Source: Nematostella vectensis | Taxonomy: Eukaryota; Cnidaria; Anthozoa; Actiniaria; Edwardsiidae | DNA length: 64,000 nt | NCBI RefSeq assembly: GCF_932526225.1 | Contig: NC_064034.1 | Coordinates: forward strand, 20,859,747-20,923,746 | Direction: 5' to 3' | Shown here: one piece after another, positions 10,801 through 20,973 of the stretch | Layout of the letters: every line of letters starts with the position of its first letter | Numbering within the stretch: position 1 is the stretch's first letter | Position numbers and translations under genes: made by a program | Notes under the pieces: model-generated | Told to the model about the DNA's origin: nothing | Database searches by the model: none | The model's input: the letters and a program-made list of their open reading frames with translations, nothing else

Positions 10801-13800
10801 TACTAGTGCCAAGGATCAAGTCTGTTTATGTTACAGGGAGCTCATGATATCATGTAGAAAAGCTTAAGGCTTACTACGATGATAATAGTGCCAAGGATCA
10901 AGTCTGTTTATGTTACAGGGAGCTCATGATATCATGTGGAAAAGCCTAAGGCTTACTACGATGATACTAGTGCCAAGGATCAAGTCTGTTTATGTTGCAG
11001 GGAGCTCATGATATCATGTGGAAAAGCCTAAGGCTTACTACGATGATACTAGTGCCAAGGATCAAGTCTGTTTATGTTACAGGGAGCTCATGATATCATG
11101 TGGAAAAGCTTAAGGCTTATTACCATGACACTAGTGCCAGTGTGCAACCCGCCCTAGAGGACATTAGATAGATCGATTAATGATAATTACTAGGCAGCCT
11201 AATAGCTAGATTGCGTAATTTACAAATAATATGCTATATTAAAATCTTATTTAAAAAAATATTCTACAAAATAATAAAATTAAAAAAGGCCAATTTACAT
11301 TAATTTAAAAGGTTACACCTAGCTGGGGTAAAACATTTAAAAAAAAACGCTGGGTCATAAAATGCGGAATATTAAAATTCCGCATGCGAGATCGTTGTGC
11401 GGCACATGTTTAGGAGGCAGTGGGCATTTAAGACGATACCATGTTTCAACGGAGAGAGAAAGAAAGTCAGTCTCGCGACAAGCAGAGAAGAAGCAGACGA
11501 AACTCACATCTAAAGTTGTAAAGGGAGCAGTGCGAAGGCAAATCTTAGTGAGAGTGCAAGATCATCCAAGACTAAGAAGTATTTCAAATGCTCATTCCCC
11601 GCACACCGCAAGGATAATGTCAAGCATGTTACAAGGGTTGTAAGGAGTTTCAAAAACTCAATATAAGGGCAAAAGTAGCCTGCTAGCCGGCTCTCAACGT
11701 GGGTTGTCATGTCTTGTTATTTAAGTCTTTTATTAGTGGAAGCACGGGTGGCCTAGTGTGTTAGCGCGTCGGCCTCTCACCGCTGTGGCCCAGGTTCGAA
11801 TCCTGGCTCAAACTGGGGATTTTTCCAGGTTCCTGCCTTGATTCGAATTTGTGTCACAAGTGAGTTGAAATTATTCTCCCGTGTTTCCAGTCTTCTCGGG
11901 TAAGGACACTAAAGCGGAGGTCCCGTCTCTTCAAGCTGCACAACACTTACCTGAACCGAAGGGACGTAAAAGAACCACTGGGGACGCAATAAACCCTCTG
12001 GCAGTGACCACCCCCAGTGACAGTGGTTACTAACCGAGGGCCATATGTTAGAAAAGTGCATATTCGGTTAAATATGTTACCCTCGATAAACCAAGATTAA
12101 ACTAAACAAACATTAAAAAGATTAAACTAAGTCAGGAGCGAGTCATGTTTCCCAGAGGATCACTCTAGCACCAGGCCCTGTACAGCAAGTAGAACTTTGG
12201 TGGTGTTGATAAAGTGACTGTTCTGTGAAAGTGGTTATTAAACCACTTATATCACCCATCAAGGCCAAGAAGCTAAAGAGTTACATCCTTGATGTCACCA
12301 CGATGGGAAATGCAGAGAAGACATACAACACTGTGTAGTATCAGATACTCTTGAACACAGCCAAGGGTAGAGGAGTAGAGGTCGTATAATACGGAATGGA
12401 TAGGATCACCAGTTCTGTCAGCCGCCTCGATCTGAGTACAGTGGCCGAGTTGTTTGTCGAGTATGTCCCTGAGTCATAACAGAGAAAATCCACCCACGTT
12501 GACAATCTTCTGGGATGTGAATGAATTGTCCTTTGTTTGAAGGAAAGATATGCATGGATTGCATATGAACACGAAAGAATTTTCGTATTTTATTCTTATA
12601 AGTTGTTAACTATTGTTTTGTATAAAAGTTCTATTCAGGTTTACAAATTCATTCCAGGTTATCGCTCACACCGTCACATAGCATTTTTTTGTGAGTGTGT
12701 TTTTCCGTTTTTTGGTTTGGTTTAAGCCACGGAGGTCGGCGAATTTTTAGATTAATGTTCGAACAAGCTAAAGATATTGACCCTATTGAGGATGCTTTCG
12801 CAAGGTTTGAATCGTAAATAGATACTCGTTTACTAGAATTTCCAACGTTAAACGAGAAGCCGGACTCAGACCTTGGCCTGGACTCTGAGGCGAAAGTGTT
12901 CAAAAGAGAGACCGAAGCTAGCAGAGGTATATGGGTAACCAGAAGCAATTTCTGTTTAATTCCACTTCATGTCTTGGATTTGTTAAAGAATGATGAGTAT
13001 TCTAGGGCCTCTGGAGATATTCGGCAAAAGCTTACCAAATTAGCCGACAAGTGAAGCCGGTTGGATGACAGTCGAAGAATACGAGCAAGAAGAGCTGGAG
13101 GACGACTTGGACGACGAAAAACATATTCGCAAAGCCCAGGAAAAAGCTCCAACAAAAAAGAAGCAACAGAGCTTTAGTGCGAATAAACGTCATCGTTTGG
13201 ACCGCCCAGACCCTAGTGTAGCTTGCAAATCTTACAATGATGATAGACAGCTTTTTCGAGGTAAATATTCCTTTTTCTGCCTTTCTTTGTTAGTTCCATG
13301 GCTTGTTTAGCGCATAACAAGCTATACCAAACTTGTAACAGTTGTATTGTAGTTATTATGTCTTCAGTATCTGTACTGAGTTTTAATAAGGAAAATATTT
13401 TTCATTCGTATGTATTAGTGAAGGAGAATGAAATTATTTTTGGCTGCATCCTAAGAAGGAGGAAGCAAGGAGGGGAGAAAGCCCAAGCGTCATTTCTTGT
13501 GAGTTTGGAGTTTATTTTCAAGGCACTCACCCAGATTTAAGAGAGGTTTTGTGTATTACTCAAATCAGGTAAAGACCATCCAAGACTGCAGAGTAGTGTT
13601 TCCAGGAAGTGATGGCAAAGTGCGGCAAGTTATGGTCAGATATAAATGCTACAAGGTCGGCGAAAGTGTCCTGAAGTAGAGCGACCCAACAGACATCACA
13701 GTCTCTATAAGGGTGAATCGCCTGGCATTGTTGATACCCGTGGATCATGGTGCTGGCCAGGCAGAAGAGGAGTTCAAGGGAGAAGTAGGACTTTAAGTTC

Positions 13801-16800
13801 AAGACGTTTGTCCACATTTCTTATTACATAGGCAGTTAGTAGTGTCGCGATCGTGGCGACATCCCCCCTCCCAGTGTACTAGAACCAGAGATAGCGGTTT
13901 TGTGAGAGGAGATGCCGCCCCTCATGTAAAAGTTTTAAGAACTGCAAGAGGCCGAGAGTTTCACCAAAACTACGAAAACAGCGAAAACATCGAAAGAAAA
14001 ATGAGCCGAAGTGAAAGTTGTCCACGTTTTAGTTTATGTTCACTTGCTAACAGAAATAAAGATTTTCGCATTGAATCAGTTGAACTGTAAGCGTGTTTCG
14101 GGATCCCGTCACAGTTCTTTATACACAGGGTTTAATGTATATGCAGTTAACGTAAACACACCACAAGCAACTCTAAGATGCTCGCATGTTATCACAACAC
14201 GCCACGCTCTGGCTTAGTATAAGATACCACACCTTGTCCTCCATTTTAGGGGTTGCTACATTCTGCAAGGATTCGACTACTCCGTTAGCAGCAGAGGAAG
14301 GTCTGACATCCCAATTATCAGCTAGTCCTGACATTGGTTTCTATGGTGATGATGAGGAATTTACCAGTGATCAGCTATCAAGGCTTGACAGTGAGGGTCG
14401 CACGATCTTGACAGAGCATACCCTATCAAGTGGTGGAACAGTTGTAATTATTAACGTGTATTGCCCTCGCGCTGACATGGAAAATGAGGATCGGATCCAA
14501 TTCAAGCTGGAGTTTCACAGACTGCTATCAAAGAGGGTTAAGGCTCTTCTTAACTCAGGGAAGTGAGTGCTGTATGACTTGTCATAATATATATAGAAAA
14601 TTAAGTTCAGAACAACTTGTCTAAACAGGACCCCCCTAAGAAGGGCTACTACAGTAAATAGAGTATATTCCCATGTTATACATAGAAATGTTGTGCTTAC
14701 CAGCCTTAAAACTCCTTTATCCTTTCATTTCCAGACATGTGATTGTTCTTGGAGACATCAATGCTGCTCACAAACCAATAGACCATTGCAACCCTTGCAA
14801 ATATGTAAGTTCTAATCGATATAAAATCTTTGATTTGAGAAATTAACCCTTAGTGCTAGACTTTCAGAGGACCAAATAGTGATTAGCAGATCCTGGTGAT
14901 TATTATTATCATTATTGTTTTATTAACATTTGTCATTTTTATTGATTTGGTTTGCCTGTGGCGTGCGCGTATTTTTTTCAATAGCTTTATTAGACAACAT
15001 AGACGCCCAATGGGGTCATACGTAAACGGGCACGAGGCCCATGCAGGACGTACCCCCAAATAAAACAAATTGGAAATAAAATTAATATAAAAACTAATTG
15101 TGGTGGTAGCCAAAGTTCCTTGACAAGTGAGGTTTTCAGACACGTTTTTGGAACGTAGCACATCATTGTTTTCAAGTTTGTAAACTGAGAATTGTATAGT
15201 TTTCCCTCGGGATTCGTAAATAAATGTTGAGCTGGCAACAGTCACGACTTGCCAGTTCTACTGTCATTATCTCAAAAATCATTGTTTTATTATTGGAAAC
15301 ATCTTTTTATTTGTCCAATTTTCCCTTCCCCCATTTAGAAGACTATTATAGAGGCTGAACTGCTTAGCTGGCTAGCCGACTCTCGGGTTATTTGTAAATG
15401 TTTTGTTTTTCCAATTTTCCCTTCCTCCATTTAGAAGACTATTGTAGAGGCTGAACTGCTTAGCTGACTAGCCGACTCTCGGGTTATTTGTAAATGTTTT
15501 GTTTTTCCAATTTTCCCTTCCTCCATTTAGAAGACTATTGTAAAGGCTGAAATGCTTAGCTGGCTAGCCGACTCGGATTATTTGGAAATGTTTTGTTTTT
15601 CCAATTTTCCCTTCCTCCATTTAGAAGACTATTGTAGAGGCTGAACTGCTTAGCTGGCTAGCCGATTCTCGGGTTATTTGGAAATGTTTTGTTTTTCCAA
15701 TTTTCCCTTCCTCCATTTAGAAGACTATTGTAGAGGCTGAACTGCTTAGCTTGCTAGCCGACTCTCAGGTTATATGGAAATGTTTTGTTTTTCGAATATT
15801 GGGAATCCTGCCGTGTACACAAAGGCGGAGATGTGCTGTGGCGAGGTTGCAAAGAAATTTCTTGGCATCCTCGCCCCACAGGATTCCAAATGTTAAAAAA
15901 AAAACATTTGTGAGTTACCCAATTGTATAGACGGCTAGCAGGCTATGAAAGTATTAACTGCATAAGACCAGGAACCAAAACCAAAAGTTCCGAATGAATA
16001 AGTTTGGTCAAGTTTTGACTGAATATGTCTTTTATGTATGTAAGGATACATGTATCTTTGTCACTGTTCTTTGAATAGGAGGATTTCTCAAGTTTTCCTG
16101 GAAGAGCATGGCTTGATGAGCTCCTGGTGAGCCTCCCCCTTCCAGAGTTTGATCACCCGCCCGCCATCTCTGATTCCAATAATTCTTCATTTGCATCAGA
16201 GGACAGCAACTCATGTGACAGTTCTTGGAAATGTGTGTCAGGGCTACTGATCGATTCATTCAGGTACTTTCACCCTCTCCAGAGAGAGGCTTACACAAAC
16301 TGGTCAACATCTACAGGTGCAAGACAAACAAACTATGGCACTAGGATTGACTATATTCTTGTAGACCCTCCACTGCTTCAACAGGAGTTTGTTGATTGTG
16401 TTATCAGGCCTGAGGTAGAGGGATCAGATCATTGCCCCGTGGTTTGTACACTAAAGAATCGATTCCTTGCCGCTAATAAGACACCATTATTGTGTACGAA
16501 GTTCATGCCAGAGTTTTCAGGTAAACAGCAAAAGTTGGTCTCATTTTTTACAAAGAAAACTGATAATGCATTTACTGTGCCTACTGATCTGAACAACGAA
16601 AAAGTGATAAGTGAAACTGAACTTTCTGCATCAAACACTACTAAGAAGAGGGCACCTTCTAGTGGGTCCGCTGTCCCAAATCCTAAACGTGCAAAAACTG
16701 AAAAGTCGACCAGGCAAAACACCCTACTAAACTTCTTTGGCTCTAAAAATGTAACAAAGGCCAGTTCACCAAAGTGCATTGTAGACATTGTGACGGATAA

Positions 16801-17116
16801 GCCCTCTGGTGAGGTCACCAGAGAAGACACAAAGTCAAACCAAAACATGCTCCTAAATCCTGAGCCATATTCATCTGTTCAAGAAGAGCTTGTAATAAAT
16901 GACAATAAAAGGAACAGTGAGGTCTCAGCATGGAAGAGCATACTAAAAGGGCCGCCGCCCGCACCGCTATGCCCAGGCCATAATGAGCCCTCGGTATTGC
17001 GCACTGTTAAGAAAAAGGGTCCTAATTATGGCCGACAGTTTTACTGCTGCGCCAGGCCCGAGGGCCACGCCTCAAACAAAGAAGCGCGCTGTAATTTTTT
17101 TAAATGGAGGAAGTAA
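7807..17116 (+). CDS. APEX2: AP endonuclease 2 (DNA-(apurinic/apyrimidinic site) lyase 2), 541 aa, 5 exons
   Basis: A nuclear exonuclease III-family enzyme that cleaves DNA at abasic sites and has 3'-phosphodiesterase and 3'-5' exonuclease activity in base-excision repair and ATR signalling. Exons: 7807-7927, 8186-8269, 14250-14562, 14735-14804 and 16079-17116; all phases agree. Catalytic motifs in order: WNING near residue 6, FQETK, SGYSGVATFCKD, VYCPRAD, LGDIN, GTRIDY, and SDHCPV at about 312-317. After the nuclease domain come two PCNA-binding PIP boxes, QQKLVSFF (346-353) and QNTLLNFF (409-416), with a basic stretch PKRAK between them. The last ~48 residues form a GRF zinc finger (CPGH, YGRQFYCC, CNFFKW) that binds single-stranded DNA. 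Human APEX2 has 518 residues and one PIP box. Intron 2 is 6 kb and full of repeats. The acceptor of exon 2 is duplicated 30 bp upstream. Confidence 0.95.
8115..8196 (+). repeat. local duplication of the exon 2 acceptor of APEX2
   Basis: GATTGATCTTTACCTGA is followed by GACAGGCGATATGCTG twice, with junctions after 8155 and 8185. Both carry CAG|GCGATATG. Using the upstream copy adds exactly 30 bases (10 codons, ending LIDLYLT before GDMLEEA) without changing frame. The downstream acceptor fits the APE2 family better. Confidence 0.8.
8366..8484. mobile_element. about 120-bp palindromic element (MITE-like) in APEX2 intron 2
   Basis: Imperfect inverted repeat: the left arm contains GTTAATTACTGAGAGCC, GGCAATAAGC and ATATACATCC; the right arm contains GGATGTATAT, GCTTATTGCC and GTAATTAAC. 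The centre is GAGGCCTCAGGCC. The arms match for about 45 bp. No coding capacity. Confidence 0.6.
8837..9036. other. assembly gap (200 N)
   Basis: A run of exactly 200 unknown bases inside APEX2 intron 2. The round length suggests a gap of fixed or estimated size. Confidence 0.99.
9695..10022 (+). repeat. 39-bp tandem repeat, about 8 copies
   Basis: Units contain AAGGCTTAGTGAACAGAACC followed by TAAGGACCCCAGCTACACC. The first two copies carry a variant spacer (AGTTCATC). It lies within APEX2 intron 2, away from exons. Confidence 0.85.
10401..11137 (+). repeat. about 82-bp tandem repeat, 9 copies
   Basis: Each unit contains CAAGGATCAAGTCTGTTTAT, then GAGCTCATGATATCATGT and GGCTTACTACGATGATACT. 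GGGAGCTCAT recurs about every 82 bp from 10428 to 11082. Copies differ by a few substitutions. Within APEX2 intron 2. Confidence 0.9.
11737..12125 (+). mobile_element. tRNA-derived SINE
   Basis: The head looks like a tRNA gene with RNA polymerase III boxes: box A TGGCCTAGTGTG (11749-11760) and a perfect box B GGTTCGAATCC (11793-11803). It is followed by about 300 bp of unrelated body, ending in the block CTAACCGAGGGCCATATG and an A-rich tail. The 3' block recurs, inverted and truncated, at 60938-61002, which supports a dispersed family. Confidence 0.75.
12755..13845 (+). pseudogene. decayed retroelement, probably BEL/Pao type
   Basis: Broken open stretches with several in-frame stops inside APEX2 intron 2. 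The best-preserved piece (about 13567-13790) reads VKTIQDCRVVFPG, then SDGKVRQVMVRYK, a stop, and VNRLALLIPVDHG. This resembles the end of BEL/Pao integrase polyproteins. Upstream pieces (MFEQAKDIDPIED at 12755; an acidic and lysine-rich stretch at 13065-13260) could be the remains of other parts but are not recognisable alone. Clearly non-functional. Confidence 0.5.
15325..15785 (+). repeat. about 100-bp tandem repeat, 4-5 copies, in APEX2 intron 4
   Basis: Units contain TTTAGAAGACTATTGTAGAG, GCTGAACTGCTTAGCTGGC and TTTTCCAATTTTCCCTTCC. CATTTAG|AAGACTATT is acceptor-like but does not match any APEX2 exon. Confidence 0.85.
15801..15893. repeat. imperfect 90-bp inverted repeat
   Basis: The outer arms are GGAATCCTG and CAGGATTCC. 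The inner arms are GTGGCGAGGTTGCAAAGAAA and TTTCTTGGCATCCTCGCC. It resembles a small fold-back element. Confidence 0.5.
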
Positions 17117-17196
17117 CCAGATCCTTAGCCAGGGGGGTGTGCACATAGGATGAGATACTGAATGTACCTTAGAGAAAACGTTCAACGAAATTGATA

Positions 17197-17202
17197 AATA
17201 AA
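17197..17202 (+). other. likely APEX2 poly(A) signal
   Basis: AATAAA occurs 81 bases after the APEX2 stop codon, in an AT-rich stretch. Confidence 0.5.
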
Positions 17203-17464
17203 TATGTATATACATATATATTGGCTATGGGCCTGGTGTTGTTTAGCCCGAGTATAGGCGATTTTATTTTTCAAAAGTTTGAGAGGAAAACAAAACTACG
17301 CCTAACACAAATACTAGACGCAACGCCTGTCGCCCTTTCAAGCTACTGTCAAAATACTTCGGCTGTCCTACTTGTATGACGCGCGTGGTAGCACAATCAA
17401 ATGCTCAAATCCAATTATAAACAGTGCAGGGGTACCGAGTCTGTACCGAGTCTCCCCCCCTGGA

Positions 17465-17642
17465 CATAAATAGTAGGAAGTCTGTATACTTTATCGGCCT
17501 TTTTCCCTGGAAATTACTAGTAGCAAGTCTGTACACTTTATCGGCCTTTCCCCTGGACATTACTAGTAGCAAGTCTGTATACTTTATCGGCCTTTCCCCC
17601 TGGACATTACTAGTAGTAAGTCTGTATACTTTATCGGCGTTT
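17465..17642 (+). repeat. about 42-bp tandem repeat, 4 copies
   Basis: Units read AGTCTGTATACTTTATCGGC, then CTTTCCCCCTGGACATTAC. It lies between APEX2 and the DNA transposon. Confidence 0.85.
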
Positions 17643-17665
17643 AAATAGAAAGCCTAGAAATATCT

Positions 17666-18477
17666 ATCCCTTCATTCCCTGCTAGCAGAGGCCTCTTTTC
17701 TCTGTATTTCGCTGGGCTGGAGTTCGCGAGGAAAAGATACCTCTGCCATGGGTCGAAACTGTTTCTGTTGCGCATGCGTGAGCGTTAATAAGCGACCGAC
17801 GTGCCAAAACCCGTACCATCGCGCGGAAGCTGTCAATATGCTTTGCATGGGTTTAGTCGGAAATCATGAATGAAACTCCGGTTAGTTCTCCTCTTCGAAA
17901 AAAGAAAACAACTGTTCAATTTCAATCACCTAAAACGTCACTAAAAAGATTGAACAACAAACGCAGCAAAGACGAGTTTTGTCTTGTTTGTGGGGTTAAT
18001 TTCAAGACATCTGGGCAGGCGAGTTTCTTCAATGTAAATATCGCACAGTTGGATTCGAAGAAAATGCTACAAAAATTTTTGGTAAACTTAAATCAGCTAT
18101 TCCCAGAAGAATATGAAAAACCTGTAAACGGGAGATGGACTCGTTTGTCAAAAGAGAGAAAATTCTGGATGAAGATAAGGCATTGACTGGCTTCTTTTAT
18201 AATTCGTCGCGTGATATTTCTACGGAGGACGCCGTTTCGAATGCGAGCTTATTATCCGGCAGCGGATATACGTTTCATGCATGCGCTAGTCATTGTGGGC
18301 TCAAATAGTGGCCAGTAATTAATGAACGGAGCATGCGCTCTGGATCTCGTCCACGATCGTGGACGGCGGTTTGATCACACGAACTTGCGACCCATGGCAG
18401 AGGTATCTTTTCCTCCCGAACTCCAGCCCAGCGAAATACAGAGAAAAGAGGCCTCTGCTAGCAGGGAAATCCCTTCA
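17666..18477. mobile_element. 794-bp DNA transposon with 81-bp TIRs and 9-bp target-site duplication
   Basis: The element spans 17675-18468 and is flanked by direct repeats ATCCCTTCA at 17666-17674 and 18469-18477. The terminal inverted repeats start TTCCCTGCTAGCAGAGGCC and run for 81 bp with one mismatch, which points to a recent insertion. A 9-bp duplication is seen with Mutator-like elements, and 8-9 bp with Merlin; the superfamily is not settled. The inside holds a short reading frame but no complete transposase, so it is probably non-autonomous. Confidence 0.9.
17866..18186 (+). pseudogene. 106-codon reading frame inside the transposon
   Basis: The frame starts MNETPVSSPLRKKK, has a CxxC pair (FCLVCGVNF) and ends before the right TIR. 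I do not recognise it. It may be the N-terminal remnant of the element's own protein; a shifted frame continues for about 40 codons past the stop. Confidence 0.35.
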
Positions 18478-19510
18478 CTTCCGTCACATAAAAAAGGTAT
18501 GTGAGTAATCAACAGTTTATGTATTTTGTGGTGTTTCTATTTTCGCGCAATTAGAGCTAAAAAGCTAGAAATCAAAAGTCTTACAGTGAAGCATGTTATA
18601 TTTTTCTGTTCTGTCTTTGTGATGGCCGCATAAATTAACATTTTCCTCTAACGGGGACACAATCATTAATTAGCATTAACTAGCACTCTGTTCTCCGCCC
18701 TTTGTATCTTTTACATCTGCCGTATTTTGGATGAAGATCTTTTGCCGAAATAGTAGTACAATACAAATGCAAGAAAACTTCGTTAAAGGCCGCACGGAAG
18801 TATGCAGCCATAGAGATGTTGGGGCAGCGTTCCTTAAAAGACTTTTTAGATCTCGATCGAATGACGTATTGTCATGTTTTCTGAGGTTTTACCCAGGATC
18901 GGCTTAGAAGAGATGCGCAGTCATAGGTATCATATAAAAAGGGAAGCATTTGAACGACCCTAAGAAATAATCTACTCTGGCACCCGCCTTAAAAAAATTG
19001 AACAAATAAGGGGAACATAATTAATTTGCTGGACTAATTAATTATTAATTAGCGGACTTATTTTTCAAGCTTCATTGGCCAGTCAGCGTGTGTGTGTGAC
19101 GTCGTTTTAATATTTGTTATATTCTAGTGAGACCAAAATACGATTTTCATCACATTTAGTGCATTCCTAATTTGTGCTGAACAACTCGATTTTTACTTGA
19201 TAACCTGATAATATTGGGGATTGATCATAACGCAAAAAACTCGTGGTTGCAACTGAAGCGTGCCAAGGTAAAGGGCAATAAATGTTTTTAGCAACTTTAT
19301 CGTGTGTTTTTGTTGAGTGCAAGTGTTAAGTTCCCATGCCGTAATGAATGTCTATGGTAAACCTCAATTTTTTCGGCATAATGTCTATTGTCTCGCATAT
19401 CAAAAACGAAATCTACTTAAAAAATCATTTTCGCAATCATCTTTATTGTGTTTTCGATAATTGTCTCTCATGGGCTCATAATTTCGGCATTTTTTCTGAT
19501 TGTCTGTTTG
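18478..19510. other. intergenic, nothing recognised
   Basis: AT-rich sequence between the transposon and the TATA box of the next gene. I see no coding exon or repeat. Confidence 0.5.
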
Positions 19511-19518
19511 TATAAAGG
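19511..19518 (+). promoter_or_regulatory. TATA box of the repetitive secreted-protein gene
   Basis: TATAAAGG lies 70 bases before the ATG at 19581, leaving room for a start site near 19541 and a short 5' leader. Strong TATA promoters often mark tissue-restricted, highly expressed genes. Confidence 0.6.
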
Positions 19519-19580
19519 CTGAGCTGGGATCGTGCAAACTTGTCCATCATTGTTAGAAGGGTAAAGTACTCCCTACGACT

Positions 19581-20973
19581 ATGTTCAACAAGCTAGCCAT
19601 CTTGATTCTGGGCGTTCTCGCTACTAATCTTGTTCCAGAGGTTAAGGGTCGTCCGAAATGGCACAGAGATATTACGGACGACGCTAACGAGGTAAAGCAA
19701 AACAACGACTCGATTTTTTCATGTAAAGAATCTTTTTTTTCTAAAATTATCTTTAATTTGGGTACTCGTAGAACGTGCCCAAGCCTTAATTACAAAACCT
19801 GTATGAAAAAAAATTCATATCTACAGGAGGATGATTGCTTTAAAACAGTAATATTTAAATTGTAAAATTTCTGTGAATGAAATGCTGAAGGCACCGGGGA
19901 TATCGTCTCACCAGGCATAAAAGTTGTTATTTGCTGAAAAATTAAAGCTATCCTATCCCCGGCTGAATCTTAAATAAGACTTCCTTAACTTAAAGAAGGC
20001 TATTCAAGCTTTCTTTATGCTCCCATCCCAAGTCACAAAAAGTATCCATTATATTGGCTAGTTAGATGGTATACCTTCAACCAACAGACTTACAAATGTA
20101 CGATATTGATTACTGTCCTTCTTTTAGGGTAGCGGCCCTATGAACCCAACAGGACCTCCATCATTCCCCACACTTGAAAAAGATCACGAGGACCCACCAA
20201 CAAAACTAATGTATGACACAAATGACCAGGGCCCAACACGACCTCCATCATTCCCAATAGATCACGAGGACCCACCAACAAAACTAATGTATGACACAAA
20301 TGACCAGGGCCCAACAGGACCTCCATCATTCCCCACACTTGAAAAAGATCACGAGGACCCACCAACAAAACTAATGTATGACGCAAATGACCAGGGCCCA
20401 ACAATACCTCCATCGTTCCCAATAGATCACGAGGACCCACCAACAAAACTAATTTATGACACAAATGACCAGGGCCTAACAGGACCTCCATCATTCCCAA
20501 AAGATCACGAGGACACACCAACAAAACTAATGTATGACACAAATGACCAGGGCCCAACAGGACCTCCATCATTCCCCACACTTGAAAAAGATCACGAGGA
20601 CCCACCAACAAAACTAATGTATGACACAAATGACCAGGGCCCAACACGACCTCCATCATTCCCAATAGATCACGAGGACCCACCAACAAAACTAATTTAT
20701 GACACAAATGACCAGGGCCTAACAGGACCTCCATCATTCCCAAAAGATCACGAGGACACACCAACAAAACTAATGTATGACACAAATGACCAGGGCCCAA
20801 CAGGACCTCCATCATTCCCCACACTTGAAAAAGATCACGAGGACCCACCAACAAAACTAATGTATGACACAAATAACCAGGGCCCAACACGACCTCCATC
20901 ATTCTCAAAAGATCACGAGGACCCACCAGTAGAACCAGAGCTTGGCGCCGATGACCAAAAAGCCCACCACTAA
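19581..20973 (+). CDS. secreted protein of 26/29-residue tandem repeats, about 318 aa, 2 exons
   Basis: Exon 1 (19581-19691) codes a clear signal peptide, MFNKLAILILGVLATN, probably cut after EVKG, then a short basic/acidic segment. The donor is GAG|GTAAAG and the acceptor TTTTAG at 20127; exon 2 is 20128-20973, phase 0. Exon 2 is ten tandem units of the type GPTGPPSFP, DHEDPPTKLMYDTNDQ. Units are 26 residues, or 29 when TLEK is inserted, and follow a three-unit order (TLEK form, PIDH form, PKDH form), an 81-residue super-repeat. The mature protein has no cysteine, is rich in Pro, Asp, Thr and Lys, and should be disordered. It ends EPELGADDQKAHH. A TATA box precedes it and AATAAA occurs near 21236. 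I do not recognise the family; it looks taxon-restricted. Expression is inferred only. Confidence 0.72.

Noticed and set aside
11737-11815. tRNA gene
   Set aside because: Box A and box B are present, but the stems do not pair cleanly and a long non-tRNA body follows. It fits a SINE head. The same reasoning applies at 56225.
13065-13310. Acidic/lysine-rich plus-strand frame as a host gene
   Set aside because: It is surrounded by stop-broken retroelement-like fragments in an APEX2 intron and has no partner exons.
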